From Planctomycetota bacterium (GTDB lineage: Bacteria > Planctomycetota > UBA1135): a stretch of DNA of 64,000 nt. The notes under the pieces are model-generated. The model saw only the letters and a program-made list of their open reading frames with translations, made no database searches and was not told the DNA's origin. Where the stretch lies: NCBI GenBank assembly GCA_004295085.1, contig SHNF01000018.1, forward strand, positions 248,001-312,000. The letters are read 5' to 3'. Within the stretch, counting starts at the first letter, position 1, and each line of letters begins with the position of its first letter. Below are positions 32,889 to 41,603 of the stretch, one piece after another. The position numbers and the translations under genes were made by a program.

Positions 32889-34646
32889 ATGGCAGCCTCC
32901 CCGCCCAGGGACACCCTGCGCACCGACGCGCCGCGGCTCCGGGAGCGTGGGACCGGGCTGCCGTGGCTCCTGCTTCTGCTCGCGGTGCTGGTGGCCGTGC
33001 CCACCGGCCTCACGGGGGTGCTGCTGCGCAGCGGCGTGCACTTCCTGTTCGAGGCCTTGCAGCCGTTCCGGGACCAGCTCTGGGCGGTGCTGCTGCCCGC
33101 GATCGGGGCGCTGCTCAGCATCTGGATCGTGCGCGGGCTGTTCCGCGAGCCCTCGGGCCATGCGGTCGGCTCGGTGCTCGAGTCGGTGCTGCAGGAGGGC
33201 GGCAGCATGCACCCGCGCAGCATCTTCAGCTGGATCTCCGGCGCGCTCGTGAGCGTGGCGAGCGGCGGCTCGGCCGGACTGGAGGGCCCGATCGTGACCA
33301 GCGGAGCAGCCGCCGGAAGCACCGTCGGCGGCCTCTTCCGCCTGCCGGAGCGCCAGCGCGTGCTGCTGGTGGCCTGCGGCGTGGCCGGGGGCGTGGCCGC
33401 GGTGTTCAACGCCCCCTTGTTCGGCCTGGTGTTCGCCGTCGAAGTCGTGCTGGCCGAGTGGTCCTTCGCCGCGCTGCTGCCGATCGCGCTCAGCTCGACG
33501 CTGGCCACCGAAGTCGCGCGCGTGCTGCTCGGCAACCAGGGAGCGTTCCAGCATCCCGCCGCCTCCTACGCGACGGTGGACCTGCTGCTGTGCCTGCCGC
33601 TGGGCGCGCTGGCCGGCGTCCTGGCGGTGGCGCTGGTGCGCGGCATCCGCCTGGTGCATCGCCAATCGATCCGGCTGCGCTCCGTGCCGGTGCTGGGGAA
33701 GCCGTGGTACCGGGCCGCGCTCGGCGGACTGGGCGTCGGCATCATCGGAATGGCGCTGCCGGGGGCCATCGGCGAGGGCTACAGCACGGTGGCGCGGCTG
33801 CTCGCCGGCGGGCTGGACGCCGGCCTGACGCTTCTGGCCCTGCTGATCCTCGGGAAACTGCTCGCCACCTGCCTCACGCTCGGCAGCGGCGCCGTGGGCG
33901 GCATCTTCGCCGCTTCGCTCGTGCTCGGAGCGCTGCTCGGCTTCAGCCTCGGCGAGGCCGCGCGCCTGCTGTTCCCCGCGGCCGGGTTCTCGCCGCCGGA
34001 GACCTTCGCCCTGGTGGCCATGGCGGGCCTGGTCGCCGGCACATTGCATGCGCCGCTTTCCGGCATCTTCCTGGTGCTGGAGACCACGTCGAGCTGGGGG
34101 CTGACCCTGCCGCTGGTGCTCGTGGCCGTGTTCAGCGTGCTGGCCGCGCGCCTGTTCGAGCCCTACTCCTACTACACGCGCGAGCTGGCGCGCGCCGGCG
34201 CGCTGCTGCGGCCGGGCACCGACCGCCGCATCTTGTCCGACATCCGCGCGGCCGAGGTCCTGGACGCGGAGACCGCCTCCATCGAGGCCGGCCGGACGCT
34301 CGACGACCTGGCCCGCCTGGTGGGCGCCACCACCCGCAATCACTTCGCCGTGGTCGAGCCGGGGACGCGCCGGCTGCTCGGCATGCTCGACTTCTCGGCG
34401 CTGCGGCCCTTCATCTTCGACGAGGTGCTGCGCCAGGCCACGCCCGTGGACACCGTCATGGACACCGCGGTCCCCGTGGTCCACGCCGACGACCCCTTGC
34501 TGCAGGCCATGGACCTGTTCGAGCGCTCGGGCGCCTGGGTGCTGCCCGTGGTGCGCGACGGCGTCTTCCTGGGCACGCTCTCGAAGTCCACTCTCTTCGA
34601 CCGCTATCGCCAGGAGCTGATCCTGCAGACGGCCGTGCGCCAGTGA
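32889..34646 (+). CDS. ClC-type chloride channel/antiporter with CBS pair
   Basis: A 585-residue protein. Residues 20-430 are a ClC membrane domain with the selectivity and gating signatures GGSAGLEGPIV (gating Glu in GLEGP), a loop near FNAPLFGLVFAVEVVL, and GSGAVGGIFAASLVLG. Residues 445-575 are two CBS domains (VVEPGTRRLLGMLDFSALRP; GAWVLPVVRDGVFLGTLSKS), which usually bind adenine nucleotides and regulate gating. It moves chloride, possibly in exchange for protons, across the inner membrane. TATAGG lies 12 nt upstream of the ATG and may be its -10. Confidence 0.92.
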   Translation: MAASPPRDTLRTDAPRLRERGTGLPWLLLLLAVLVAVPTGLTGVLLRSGVHFLFEALQPFRDQLWAVLLPAIGALLSIWIVRGLFREPSGHAVGSVLESVLQEGGSMHPRSIFSWISGALVSVASGGSAGLEGPIVTSGAAAGSTVGGLFRLPERQRVLLVACGVAGGVAAVFNAPLFGLVFAVEVVLAEWSFAALLPIALSSTLATEVARVLLGNQGAFQHPAASYATVDLLLCLPLGALAGVLAVALVRGIRLVHRQSIRLRSVPVLGKPWYRAALGGLGVGIIGMALPGAIGEGYSTVARLLAGGLDAGLTLLALLILGKLLATCLTLGSGAVGGIFAASLVLGALLGFSLGEAARLLFPAAGFSPPETFALVAMAGLVAGTLHAPLSGIFLVLETTSSWGLTLPLVLVAVFSVLAARLFEPYSYYTRELARAGALLRPGTDRRILSDIRAAEVLDAETASIEAGRTLDDLARLVGATTRNHFAVVEPGTRRLLGMLDFSALRPFIFDEVLRQATPVDTVMDTAVPVVHADDPLLQAMDLFERSGAWVLPVVRDGVFLGTLSKSTLFDRYRQELILQTAVRQ

Positions 34647-34707
34647 TCCTTCCGGCCGGCGCTGGAATGGTGAGGGTCGTACCCACCCTTTCGGCGGCAG
34701 GAACACT

Positions 34708-34724
34708 GGTGCCGGAGTGGCACC
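34708..34724. terminator. Small hairpin between convergent ClC and mqnC
   Basis: GGTGCC-GGAGT-GGCACC (arms 34708-34713 and 34719-34724) lies in the 100-bp convergent gap. AAA follows on the plus strand. It is a weak bidirectional terminator candidate. Confidence 0.35.
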
Positions 34725-34746
34725 AAAGGCGGCGATTCTGCGGGCG

Positions 34747-35928
34747 TTAGACGAACGCAGCTTCGCGGGTGTGGCGCCCGGTGGCGGCGGCACCGCAGCC
34801 GTCGAGCTCGCCCGGCAGCGGGGCGGGACCGCGGGCGTCGATGATCTCGTAGCGTTGATTGCGCTGGCGCGGCACGAAGCCGGCCGCGCGGATGCGCTGC
34901 TCGATGTCTTCCAGCGCCACCAGCTCGTGGCAGCCGGCGGCGCTGACCACGTTCTCCTCCAGCATGGCGCTGCCGAAGTCGTTGCAGCCCATGCGCAGCG
35001 ACACGGTGGCGGCGTCCGCTCCCTGGGTCACGAAGGACGCCTGCAGGTTGTCGAAGTTGTCCAGGAACACGCGGGCCACCGCCGTGGTGCGGAAGTACTC
35101 GGCGTGGGTGGCCTTGCGCCAGCCCCGGGCCGCCATGTCCGCGCCCATGGGGTTGCCGCCGGGCTGGAAGGTCCAGTCGATGAAGGCGGTGAAGCCGCCG
35201 GTCTCGTCCTGGAGTTCGCGCAGGCGCTGCAGGTGCTCGATGCGGTCGGCGATGGTCTCGACGTGCCCGAACATCATGGTGGCCGTGGTCCGCAGCCCCT
35301 CCTCGTGCGCCTCGCGCATGACCGCCAGCCATTCGTCCGTGCTGGCCTTCTTGGGCGCGATGACGGCGCGCACGCGGTCCACCAGGATCTCGGCGCCGCC
35401 TCCCGGGATGCTGTCCATGCCGGCCGCCTGGAGCCTGCGGATGACCTCGCGCGTCGGAATCTTGCACAGCTTGGACAGGTGCACGATCTCGGGCGGGCTC
35501 ATCGCGTGCAGATGGAGCCGTGGCCAGCGCGCCTTGATGTCGGCCAGCAGCTCCTCGAACCACTCCAGCCTCAGGTACGGGTGGTGCCCGCCCTGCATCA
35601 GGATCTGGACCCCGCCCACGTCCACGGTCTCCTGGATCTTGCGGTAGATGGTCTCGCGGTCCAGCACGTACGCCTTGTCCTTGTCACCGGGACGGGCATA
35701 GAAGGCGCAGAACCCGCAATCCGTGATGCAGACGTTGGTCGGATTGAGGTTGCGGTCGATGATGTAGGTGACCACCGGCTGCGGGTGCTTGCGCCAGCGC
35801 ACCTCGTCGGCCAGGCAACTCAACGCGGCGATGCCGGCTCGCTCGTGCAACTCCAAGGCCTCGGCCGCGCTGATGCGGCGGCCGTCCAGGATCTTGGCTG
35901 CGATGCCGGGGACTGAAGGGGTGGTCAC
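34747..35928 (-). CDS. mqnC: Cyclic dehypoxanthinyl futalosine synthase (MqnC)
   Basis: A 393-residue radical SAM enzyme. The 4Fe-4S motif CX3CX2C is in NVCITDCGFC, preceded by the MqnC-typical YIIDRNLNPT and followed by AFYARPGDKDKAYVL. Other family lines are ILMQGGHHPYL, GMDSIPGGGAEILVDRVRA and TTATMMFGHVETIADRIEHL. It cyclises dehypoxanthine futalosine in the futalosine route to menaquinone, so this organism should make menaquinone without the Men pathway. The C-terminal 25 residues (GELDGCGAAATGRHTREA) are not conserved family sequence. The GTG start is 27 nt after TAGAAT (35956-35961). Confidence 0.93.
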   Translation of the reverse strand: MTTPSVPGIAAKILDGRRISAAEALELHERAGIAALSCLADEVRWRKHPQPVVTYIIDRNLNPTNVCITDCGFCAFYARPGDKDKAYVLDRETIYRKIQETVDVGGVQILMQGGHHPYLRLEWFEELLADIKARWPRLHLHAMSPPEIVHLSKLCKIPTREVIRRLQAAGMDSIPGGGAEILVDRVRAVIAPKKASTDEWLAVMREAHEEGLRTTATMMFGHVETIADRIEHLQRLRELQDETGGFTAFIDWTFQPGGNPMGADMAARGWRKATHAEYFRTTAVARVFLDNFDNLQASFVTQGADAATVSLRMGCNDFGSAMLEENVVSAAGCHELVALEDIEQRIRAAGFVPRQRNQRYEIIDARGPAPLPGELDGCGAAATGRHTREAAFV

Positions 35929-35955
35929 GGCCGATGCGACGTACGGGCCCTGGTC

Positions 35956-35961
35956 ATTCTA
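35956..35961 (-). promoter_or_regulatory. -10 box TAGAAT for mqnC
   Basis: The minus strand reads CCTAGAATGACC, 27 nt before the GTG at 35928. The octamer CCTAGAAT also occurs at the M16, FG-GAP and thioesterase genes. Confidence 0.4.
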
Positions 35962-35971
35962 GGCCGGGGAC

Positions 35972-35999
35972 TTGGGCCGCGTGAAGGCCGTGCTAGACT
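35972..35999 (+). promoter_or_regulatory. Promoter of Kelch-like gene
   Basis: TTGGGC (35972-35977) and TAGACT (35994-35999) have a 16-nt spacer. They lie 79 nt upstream of the ATG at 36079. Confidence 0.4.
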
Positions 36000-36060
36000 C
36001 GAACCGCTTGCATAGGCGGTAGCGGCCTTCCCGGCCTTCCCGCATTCCTTTTGTCCCCGT

Positions 36061-36075
36061 TTGTTCCTTGAACAA
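36061..36075. promoter_or_regulatory. Palindrome TTGTTC-CTT-GAACAA at a start codon
   Basis: A perfect 6-bp inverted repeat with a 3-nt spacer ends 3 nt before the Kelch gene ATG. It could be an operator or a small hairpin masking the start. No Shine-Dalgarno is visible in its place. Confidence 0.4.
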
Positions 36076-36078
36076 GTC

Positions 36079-37104
36079 ATGCTGCACAAGCTGAACGGAC
36101 TCTCTGCGTTCGCCGCGGCAGTGTTGGCTCTGGCGCCCTTCGCGGCGGCCCAGGGCAACCCTGAAAGCGACTACGGCAACCCCCTGGATCCCCAAGTCGT
36201 CGCCTCGAGCGGTGGCGGCGCGCGCTACTCCTGGATGAACCTGGCGGCCAACGGCACCGGCCGTTCCCGTCCGGGTGGCAACTGGGTGGGCGCCAAGTTC
36301 TACCTGATCGGAGGCGAAACGACCGGCGGTGGGCGCGCCAGCGTCGTCGAGATCTTCGACGGACCCACGATGGCGTGGGGACCCTCCTTCTCCGTCATGC
36401 CGATCGCGGTCAGCAACATCATGGGCGCGACCGCGGCGGTCGGATCGAAGATCTATGTTTTCGGCGGCTACGACGTCACCGCCGCGTTCCGCGCCGAGGT
36501 CCAGATCTACGACACGGCGACCGACACCTGGGCCACCGGACCGACCGCGATTCCCGGCGGCGGTCGCTACGGCGCTCTTGCGGTCAGGATCAGCGCGAAC
36601 ACGATCTTCCTCGCCGGCGGCGCCAAGGTGGGCTCGATCCCCACGACAGAGTGCTACCGGTACGACACCACGACGCACACCTTCACCGCGGACACGGCGA
36701 TGACCGCGGCGCGCTACCTGCTGACGGGCACATACGCCAGCTCCACGAACCGGGTGTACGCGGTCGGCGGCTTCGGCACCGGGACGTCGTTCCAGTACTA
36801 CGACCCCGTCGGCATGACCTGGAACAATCTGCCGAACATTCCGGTCGACCGCGCCGGCTGCGGCGTCGTTGCCGTCGGCCCGTACGTCCTCACGTACGGC
36901 GGCAACTGGGGCGTGTGGAATAACACGACGGACCTGTTCAACTCAACGACCGGGTTGTGGGCTCCGGTTTCGCCGATTCCGAACATGAACGTGGCGCGCC
37001 GGGCCTTCGCCTACGGCCTGTTCGACAACGGCAGCATCCGCGCCGCCCTGGCCTCGGATGGTTGGCTTGGCGCCTACTCGAATGCCAACGAGGTGCTGCA
37101 CTAG
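36079..37104 (+). CDS. Secreted Kelch-repeat beta-propeller protein
   Basis: A 341-residue protein with a signal peptide (LSAFAAAVLALAPFAAAQ). Kelch-type blades follow: KFYLIGGETTGGGRASVVEI, KIYVFGGYDVT, IFLAGGAKVGS, RVYAVGGFGTG and VLTYGGNWG. Each has the Gly-Gly doublet and a downstream aromatic. A six-bladed extracellular propeller is likely. Partner and substrate are unknown. The ATG at 36079 was preferred to a TTG at 36061, which lies within a palindrome. A strong terminator follows. Confidence 0.82.
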   Translation: MLHKLNGLSAFAAAVLALAPFAAAQGNPESDYGNPLDPQVVASSGGGARYSWMNLAANGTGRSRPGGNWVGAKFYLIGGETTGGGRASVVEIFDGPTMAWGPSFSVMPIAVSNIMGATAAVGSKIYVFGGYDVTAAFRAEVQIYDTATDTWATGPTAIPGGGRYGALAVRISANTIFLAGGAKVGSIPTTECYRYDTTTHTFTADTAMTAARYLLTGTYASSTNRVYAVGGFGTGTSFQYYDPVGMTWNNLPNIPVDRAGCGVVAVGPYVLTYGGNWGVWNNTTDLFNSTTGLWAPVSPIPNMNVARRAFAYGLFDNGSIRAALASDGWLGAYSNANEVLH

Positions 37105-37125
37105 CCCGCGCATCCCCTGATCTTT

Positions 37126-37155
37126 CGCGGGGCGCCGCTCACGCGGCGCCCCGCG
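37126..37155 (+). terminator. Strong hairpin after Kelch gene
   Basis: A perfect 13-bp GC stem (37126-37138 with 37143-37155) with loop TCAC is followed by CTTGTTG. It lies 22 nt after the Kelch stop. Confidence 0.7.
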
Positions 37156-37274
37156 CTTGTTGCGGCTTCCTGGGAGCCGGCTTCGGACCGGCGTTATGCT
37201 GGACTTCTCCCATCGGCTCCCCGCATACCCGGGGACCAGCCGTCCTTCATCCTTTTGCTCATTGTGAGTGATCC

Positions 37275-38477
37275 ATGTTGCGCGTTCTGCGTACCCTGAC
37301 CGCCTCCCTGGTGCTGGCGACCGCCGCGTGGCCGCAGTCGGCGAGCAATGACTCGTTCTCCGACCCCCGCGCCGGCGCCGAGCCGCTCACTCAGTTCGCC
37401 TTGGGCTCGGTCGTCGCCGGCCCCTTCGACGTGGAGAACGGGCCGCCCACGGCGAATATCCGCATGCTCGGAGTCGAGTACGCGTTCGGCCGGTATTTCG
37501 TGACGGGCGGCGCGCCCAACGCGGCCAGCCCCAAGTACATCTACTGGTTCGACACCAACGGGGTGTACCAGGGTGAGGTCACGCAGTACAACAGCATGGC
37601 CTCCAACTGGGGCGGGCGCGACGGCGAGGCCGACGAGGCCAACAACAAGCTGTACTTCGGCGAGGAGGTCGGCCGGATCGCGGAGTACACGTGGAATGGC
37701 AGCACGTTGACCAACACCAACGTGTACACCATCACCGGCGCCGGGACCGTGCGGGCGCTGGCGCGCAATCCCAACACCGGGCGCTTCTACAAGTGCGACT
37801 TCAGCCTGTCGATCTTCGAGTTCGACCTGAACGGCACCATCCACGCGACGTATGCCAATCCGGGAGCGGCCTTCTACGGCTTCGCCTGGGACCCGTGCTC
37901 GAACACGCTCTGGGGATGGTCGCAATCCGGCACGCCGGCGGTGCGCGCCGATGAGCTGGACCCGACCACGATGACGTTCACGGGCAGGACCTTCACGGGC
38001 GTGGCCGGAGTCGGCACGCCCATCGCGGGCGGCTGCGACATCTACGTGGACCCGCGCAACCCGGGCTTCCTGTCCATGGTGGCCTTGCACCAGATCGACC
38101 CGACGCCGGACTCGTTGTACGTCTATGACCTCGCCGTTCCGGAGTGCGGCGGGCCGAGCTTCCACCTGCAGGTCGTCGGCACCTGCGGCGGCGCCATGAA
38201 CTTCCAGGTGTCGGGCGCGACGCCCGGCGGGACGGTGCGCCTGGTGTATTCCAGCTCCACCGGCTCATTCACCATCCCGGCCGGGAGTCCGTGCGCGGGC
38301 ACGCAGCTCGGACTGGACCGGCCGATCAACCTGGCCCCGATCACGATCAACATCGGTCCCGGCGGGAACGGGCAGTCCGGCTCGGTGAACGTGCCTGTGG
38401 GCGCCTGCGGCGTGGTGAACGTGCAGGCGCTGGACCTCGGCTCGTGCACCGCCAGCAATGTGATCCTCCTGCGGTGA
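37275..38477 (+). CDS. Secreted propeller-like protein with Cys-bearing C-terminal module
   Basis: A 400-residue protein with a signal peptide (LTASLVLATAAWPQ). Residues 35-290 look like beta-propeller blades: YIYWFDTNGVYQGEV, KLYFGEEVGRIAEYTW, GFAWDPCSNTLWGWS. The last 105 residues form a separate beta module: GTCGGAMNFQVSGATPGG, SFTIPAGSPCAGTQLGL, ACGVVNVQALDLGSC. This module has paired Cys and ends in a hydrophobic strand (SNVILL). Similar tails are common in secreted planctomycete and myxobacterial proteins and may mediate surface sorting. The true ligand is unknown. TATGCT at 37195-37200 is a possible -10, 74 nt upstream. Confidence 0.7.
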   Translation: MLRVLRTLTASLVLATAAWPQSASNDSFSDPRAGAEPLTQFALGSVVAGPFDVENGPPTANIRMLGVEYAFGRYFVTGGAPNAASPKYIYWFDTNGVYQGEVTQYNSMASNWGGRDGEADEANNKLYFGEEVGRIAEYTWNGSTLTNTNVYTITGAGTVRALARNPNTGRFYKCDFSLSIFEFDLNGTIHATYANPGAAFYGFAWDPCSNTLWGWSQSGTPAVRADELDPTTMTFTGRTFTGVAGVGTPIAGGCDIYVDPRNPGFLSMVALHQIDPTPDSLYVYDLAVPECGGPSFHLQVVGTCGGAMNFQVSGATPGGTVRLVYSSSTGSFTIPAGSPCAGTQLGLDRPINLAPITINIGPGGNGQSGSVNVPVGACGVVNVQALDLGSCTASNVILLR

Positions 38478-38496
38478 CGCAGGTGCAATGATGCGG

Positions 38497-38534
38497 CCGC
38501 CCACCCGGACCGGCACCGCGCCACGGGTGGGCGG
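38497..38534 (+). terminator. Hairpin after propeller-like gene
   Basis: CCGCCCACCCG (38497-38507) pairs perfectly with CGGGTGGGCGG (38524-38534) across 16 nt, followed by TTCTCA. It lies between the propeller gene and the next gene in the same direction. Confidence 0.6.
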
Positions 38535-38557
38535 TTCTCACGCCTGATCGGAGCGGA

Positions 38558-41032
38558 ATGCGCAACGCCGTCATCGCGCTGACCCTGGTCCTGGTGCTCG
38601 GGGCGCTGGTCGCCGTGCTGCTGCTCGGAGGGGCGGATCCGTCCGCCCCGGCACCGGGCGCGGAGGATCCGGCGGCGCCCGTGGGGGCGGCCTCGGCCCA
38701 GGGCCGCCCGTCGCAGGCCGGCGGCGCGGGCGGCCGCCAGGACCTCGCTGCGGCCGCGGCGGCACCGGCGTCGCCGGCGGCAGCCGCCGCTGCGGCGCCG
38801 GCCGAGGGCGGCCGGTTCCTGGAGGGGCAGGTGGTGGACGAGCAGGACCAGCCCGTTTCCGGGGCCTGGGTGATCAGCGGCGTGGAGGGCGAGCCCGTGC
38901 TCACGGACGCGGACGGCCGCTTCCGGATCGCGCTGCTGGACCTGCGCACGTACCGGGGCGGCCGCAACCTGGTGGCCTGGCGCGAGGGCATGGAGGTGGC
39001 GCAGACCTGGGCGCGGGAGGACGATCCGGTGCTGATCCGGCTGCGCGCCGACGCCGGCGCGGAGGTGCAGGTGGCGCGCTACGGCGACCAGGCGCCGATC
39101 GCGGGCGCGCGCGCGCGCGCGGTGGTGCGGGCCGAGCCGCTGGGCGCGGACGCCCTGCTGGAGCAGACGCGCTGGATCGAGATCCCGATGGCGCTGAAGG
39201 CGAGCGACGTGGACGGCGCCATCCGTGTGCCGCGCGGGCAGGACTACGTGCTGTGGGTGAGCGCCGAGGGCTACGACGACGCGCTCGGCGGCCTGTGGGG
39301 CGCGGACGACGAGCGCTTCGACGGCGTGGTGCTTCTGCGGCCGCACGCGCTGCTGCGCATCGGTTTCGTGCTCGCCGACCAGACCCCGTTCGCCGGCGCG
39401 CAAGTGGGCTTCGCGACCGGCGATCCGGTGGGCACGACGGATGCCGGCGGCTGGGTGGTCATCCCGCCGCTGGCGCGCGGCGGATACTGGAGCCTGCGGG
39501 TGGTGCGCGACGGCCTGCGCTGGATGGAGTTCCCGGACGAGCCGGAGACGGAGATGGCGGACGGCCCGCTGGCGCCCGGCACGCGCATCGTGGTCAACCA
39601 TTACCCGCGCGAGGGACGTCTGGAGACGGCAGGCCGGGGCGCGCCCGCCGACTACGAGCTCGCCAGCGCCGCATTGAACGAGGACTGGGGTGAGAGCGCG
39701 ATCCCCGACCCCACGGATGCCGCGGAGCAGCTCCTGTGGGCGCCCGTGGCCGAGGACGGCGCGTTCCGCCTGGAGCAGGGCTGGCAGAGCGAGCGCACCA
39801 TCCTGATCGTGCGCCGCCGCAGCGACCAGCGCGTGGTCCTGCAGCAGGAAACGGCGGGATACGGCCCGTACGACCTGACCCTGCCGCAGGCCGACGTCGC
39901 CACTCTCCGCTTCCTGTCGCAGCCGCCGGAGCTGGTGGAGGGCGCCGAAGTGCAATTGAGCCGGGAGGACGCGCAGGACTGGGCCAGCTGGATCGAGGCG
40001 CCGCCGGTGCAGGCCGGCGTGAGCGTGATCGCGCTGGAGCCCGGCGTCTACGACGTGTCCATCACCCTGGCCGGGCGCCGCGCCAGCTTCGAGCTGGGCC
40101 AGCTGCGGATGCCGCCGGCGCCGCACGAGCAGGAGTTCGACCTGGGGCTGCTGCGCACGCTGCGGGGCAGCGTGCAGGCGGGCGGGCAGCCGGTCTTCCC
40201 GTGCACCGTGAGCTTGTACGACAACCAGGGCTTCCGCATGCGCGCCGCCACCGACGCCGGCGGCCGTTTCAGCGCCACCGGCGTGCCGGCGGGCGAGCTG
40301 AGGCTGCGCCTGCGCCCCGGGGATCCCTGGCTGACCGAGCCGGGGCGCCCCGAGCGCCCGGTGCCGGCCGGCGTCGAGGAGCACGCGGTGCGCATCCCGG
40401 TGGGGTTTCTGCAGTTCACCGCCGCCGAGCTGGGCGAGGTGGACCGCGGCCGGATCCGCGTGCAGCGCCTGCCGCTGCCGGAAGCCGGCCGGAGTTCCAA
40501 CTACTGGGGCGAGGCGCCGCGCCTGCCGAGCCTCGGCGCCGCGCCGGTGACGGTGCGCGTGACGCCGAGCCTGGTGCGCTTCCACGTGCAGGACGATTTT
40601 CACAGCCTGGTGCCGGAGCAGGTGGAGGTGCGCGAGGGCCAGGTGCACACCGTGTCCCTGGCGGCGCACGAACTGGGCCTGCTGTGCGTGCGCCTGCGCG
40701 GCCAGAGGGGCTGGTTTCGCGCCCAGGTGGACGTGGCCGCCAGCGGCGCGACCCCGCCGCTGGCAGCGGACCAGATGCAGGCGCTGCGCTCGCGCTGGGA
40801 GTCCGGCGGCCAGCCGTTCCTGGTGCGCTACGCGCTGGAGCCGGGGCAGTGGGGCGTGTCCGTGCGCGGCCCCATCGTGCCGCAATGGAGCGGAGAGGAG
40901 AGCGAGGCCCTGGCCGGCGAGGATGCCGTCTGGGAGGGCACGGCCCTGGTCCGGAAGGGCCAGGTCACGACCGTCTGGATCGACGTCCAGGACGGCGGCG
41001 GCCTGGCCGGCGAGACCGAGCACGAGCGCTAG
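38558..41032 (+). CDS. Membrane-anchored carboxypeptidase-regulatory-like (Ig-fold) protein
   Basis: An 824-residue protein. The N-terminal anchor (VIALTLVLVLGALVAVLLLG) is followed by an Ala/Pro-rich linker (to about residue 85). A chain of carboxypeptidase-D-regulatory-like beta-sandwiches follows: GQVVDEQDQPVSGAWVISG, TDADGRFRIALLDL, TDAGGWVVIPPLARG, ATDAGGRFSATGVPAGELR. These are extracellular stalk-like folds without enzymatic residues. It probably spans the periplasm from the inner membrane; the role is unknown. GGAGCGG lies 3-9 nt before the ATG, one of the few clear Shine-Dalgarno-like sequences in the window. The gene ends 6 nt before the convergent YqgE gene. Confidence 0.75.
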   Translation: MRNAVIALTLVLVLGALVAVLLLGGADPSAPAPGAEDPAAPVGAASAQGRPSQAGGAGGRQDLAAAAAAPASPAAAAAAAPAEGGRFLEGQVVDEQDQPVSGAWVISGVEGEPVLTDADGRFRIALLDLRTYRGGRNLVAWREGMEVAQTWAREDDPVLIRLRADAGAEVQVARYGDQAPIAGARARAVVRAEPLGADALLEQTRWIEIPMALKASDVDGAIRVPRGQDYVLWVSAEGYDDALGGLWGADDERFDGVVLLRPHALLRIGFVLADQTPFAGAQVGFATGDPVGTTDAGGWVVIPPLARGGYWSLRVVRDGLRWMEFPDEPETEMADGPLAPGTRIVVNHYPREGRLETAGRGAPADYELASAALNEDWGESAIPDPTDAAEQLLWAPVAEDGAFRLEQGWQSERTILIVRRRSDQRVVLQQETAGYGPYDLTLPQADVATLRFLSQPPELVEGAEVQLSREDAQDWASWIEAPPVQAGVSVIALEPGVYDVSITLAGRRASFELGQLRMPPAPHEQEFDLGLLRTLRGSVQAGGQPVFPCTVSLYDNQGFRMRAATDAGGRFSATGVPAGELRLRLRPGDPWLTEPGRPERPVPAGVEEHAVRIPVGFLQFTAAELGEVDRGRIRVQRLPLPEAGRSSNYWGEAPRLPSLGAAPVTVRVTPSLVRFHVQDDFHSLVPEQVEVREGQVHTVSLAAHELGLLCVRLRGQRGWFRAQVDVAASGATPPLAADQMQALRSRWESGGQPFLVRYALEPGQWGVSVRGPIVPQWSGEESEALAGEDAVWEGTALVRKGQVTTVWIDVQDGGGLAGETEHER

Positions 41033-41038
41033 GGACGC

Positions 41039-41599
41039 TCAGTTGGCGCGCGGATCCGTGGACGCGTGCCGCATCCAATGGTAGCGCGCGTCCTGGGCCG
41101 CCATGAGCCGCCGCCACAGCGATTCGACACGGGCGTCGAACACTTCCTCGGCGGTCGCGGGCACGACCCGCCAGGAATCGGCCTGCAGCTCGCTCTCGAG
41201 CTGGCCCGCGTCCCAGCCGGAATAGCCCAGGAAGAAGCGCACGGGCGCCCCGGCCTGGTGCAGGCGCAGCAGCTCCTGCATCGCGCCGCCGAAGGTGACG
41301 CCTGCGCACACGGCGAACGAGTGCGCGCCGGCCGCTCCCGCGTGCAGCACGTGCAGGCGGTCCAGGCCCACGGGTCCGCCCCAGAGCATCGGCGCTTCTT
41401 CGCCCTGGAACGGACCGGGATCCTCCAGGACCTGGTCCACGCGGAAATCCAGCGGCCGGTTCAGCACCAGCCCGAGCGAACCCTCCGCGCCGTGCGCGCA
41501 CAAGAGCACCACGCTGCCCTCGAAGTTCGAGTCCGTCAGGCTGGGATCCGCGAGGAGCAGCACGCCCGGCTGGAGATCCGCGCTCACGCCGGCCAGCAT
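41039..41599 (-). CDS. YqgE/AlgH (UPF0301) family protein
   Basis: A 186-residue protein with the full UPF0301 pattern: LQPGVLLLADPSLTDSNFEG, SVVLLCAHGAEGSLGLVLNR, LWGGPVGLDRLHVLH, and RFFLGYSGWDAGQLESEL near residue 125. The molecular function is unknown; AlgH in Pseudomonas affects alginate regulation. The ATG at 41599 matches the family start. It lies 4 nt after the stop of the TPR membrane protein gene, in the same direction, and is probably co-transcribed. Confidence 0.92.
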   Translation of the reverse strand: MLAGVSADLQPGVLLLADPSLTDSNFEGSVVLLCAHGAEGSLGLVLNRPLDFRVDQVLEDPGPFQGEEAPMLWGGPVGLDRLHVLHAGAAGAHSFAVCAGVTFGGAMQELLRLHQAGAPVRFFLGYSGWDAGQLESELQADSWRVVPATAEEVFDARVESLWRRLMAAQDARYHWMRHASTDPRAN

Positions 41600-41603
41600 A
41601 GCG

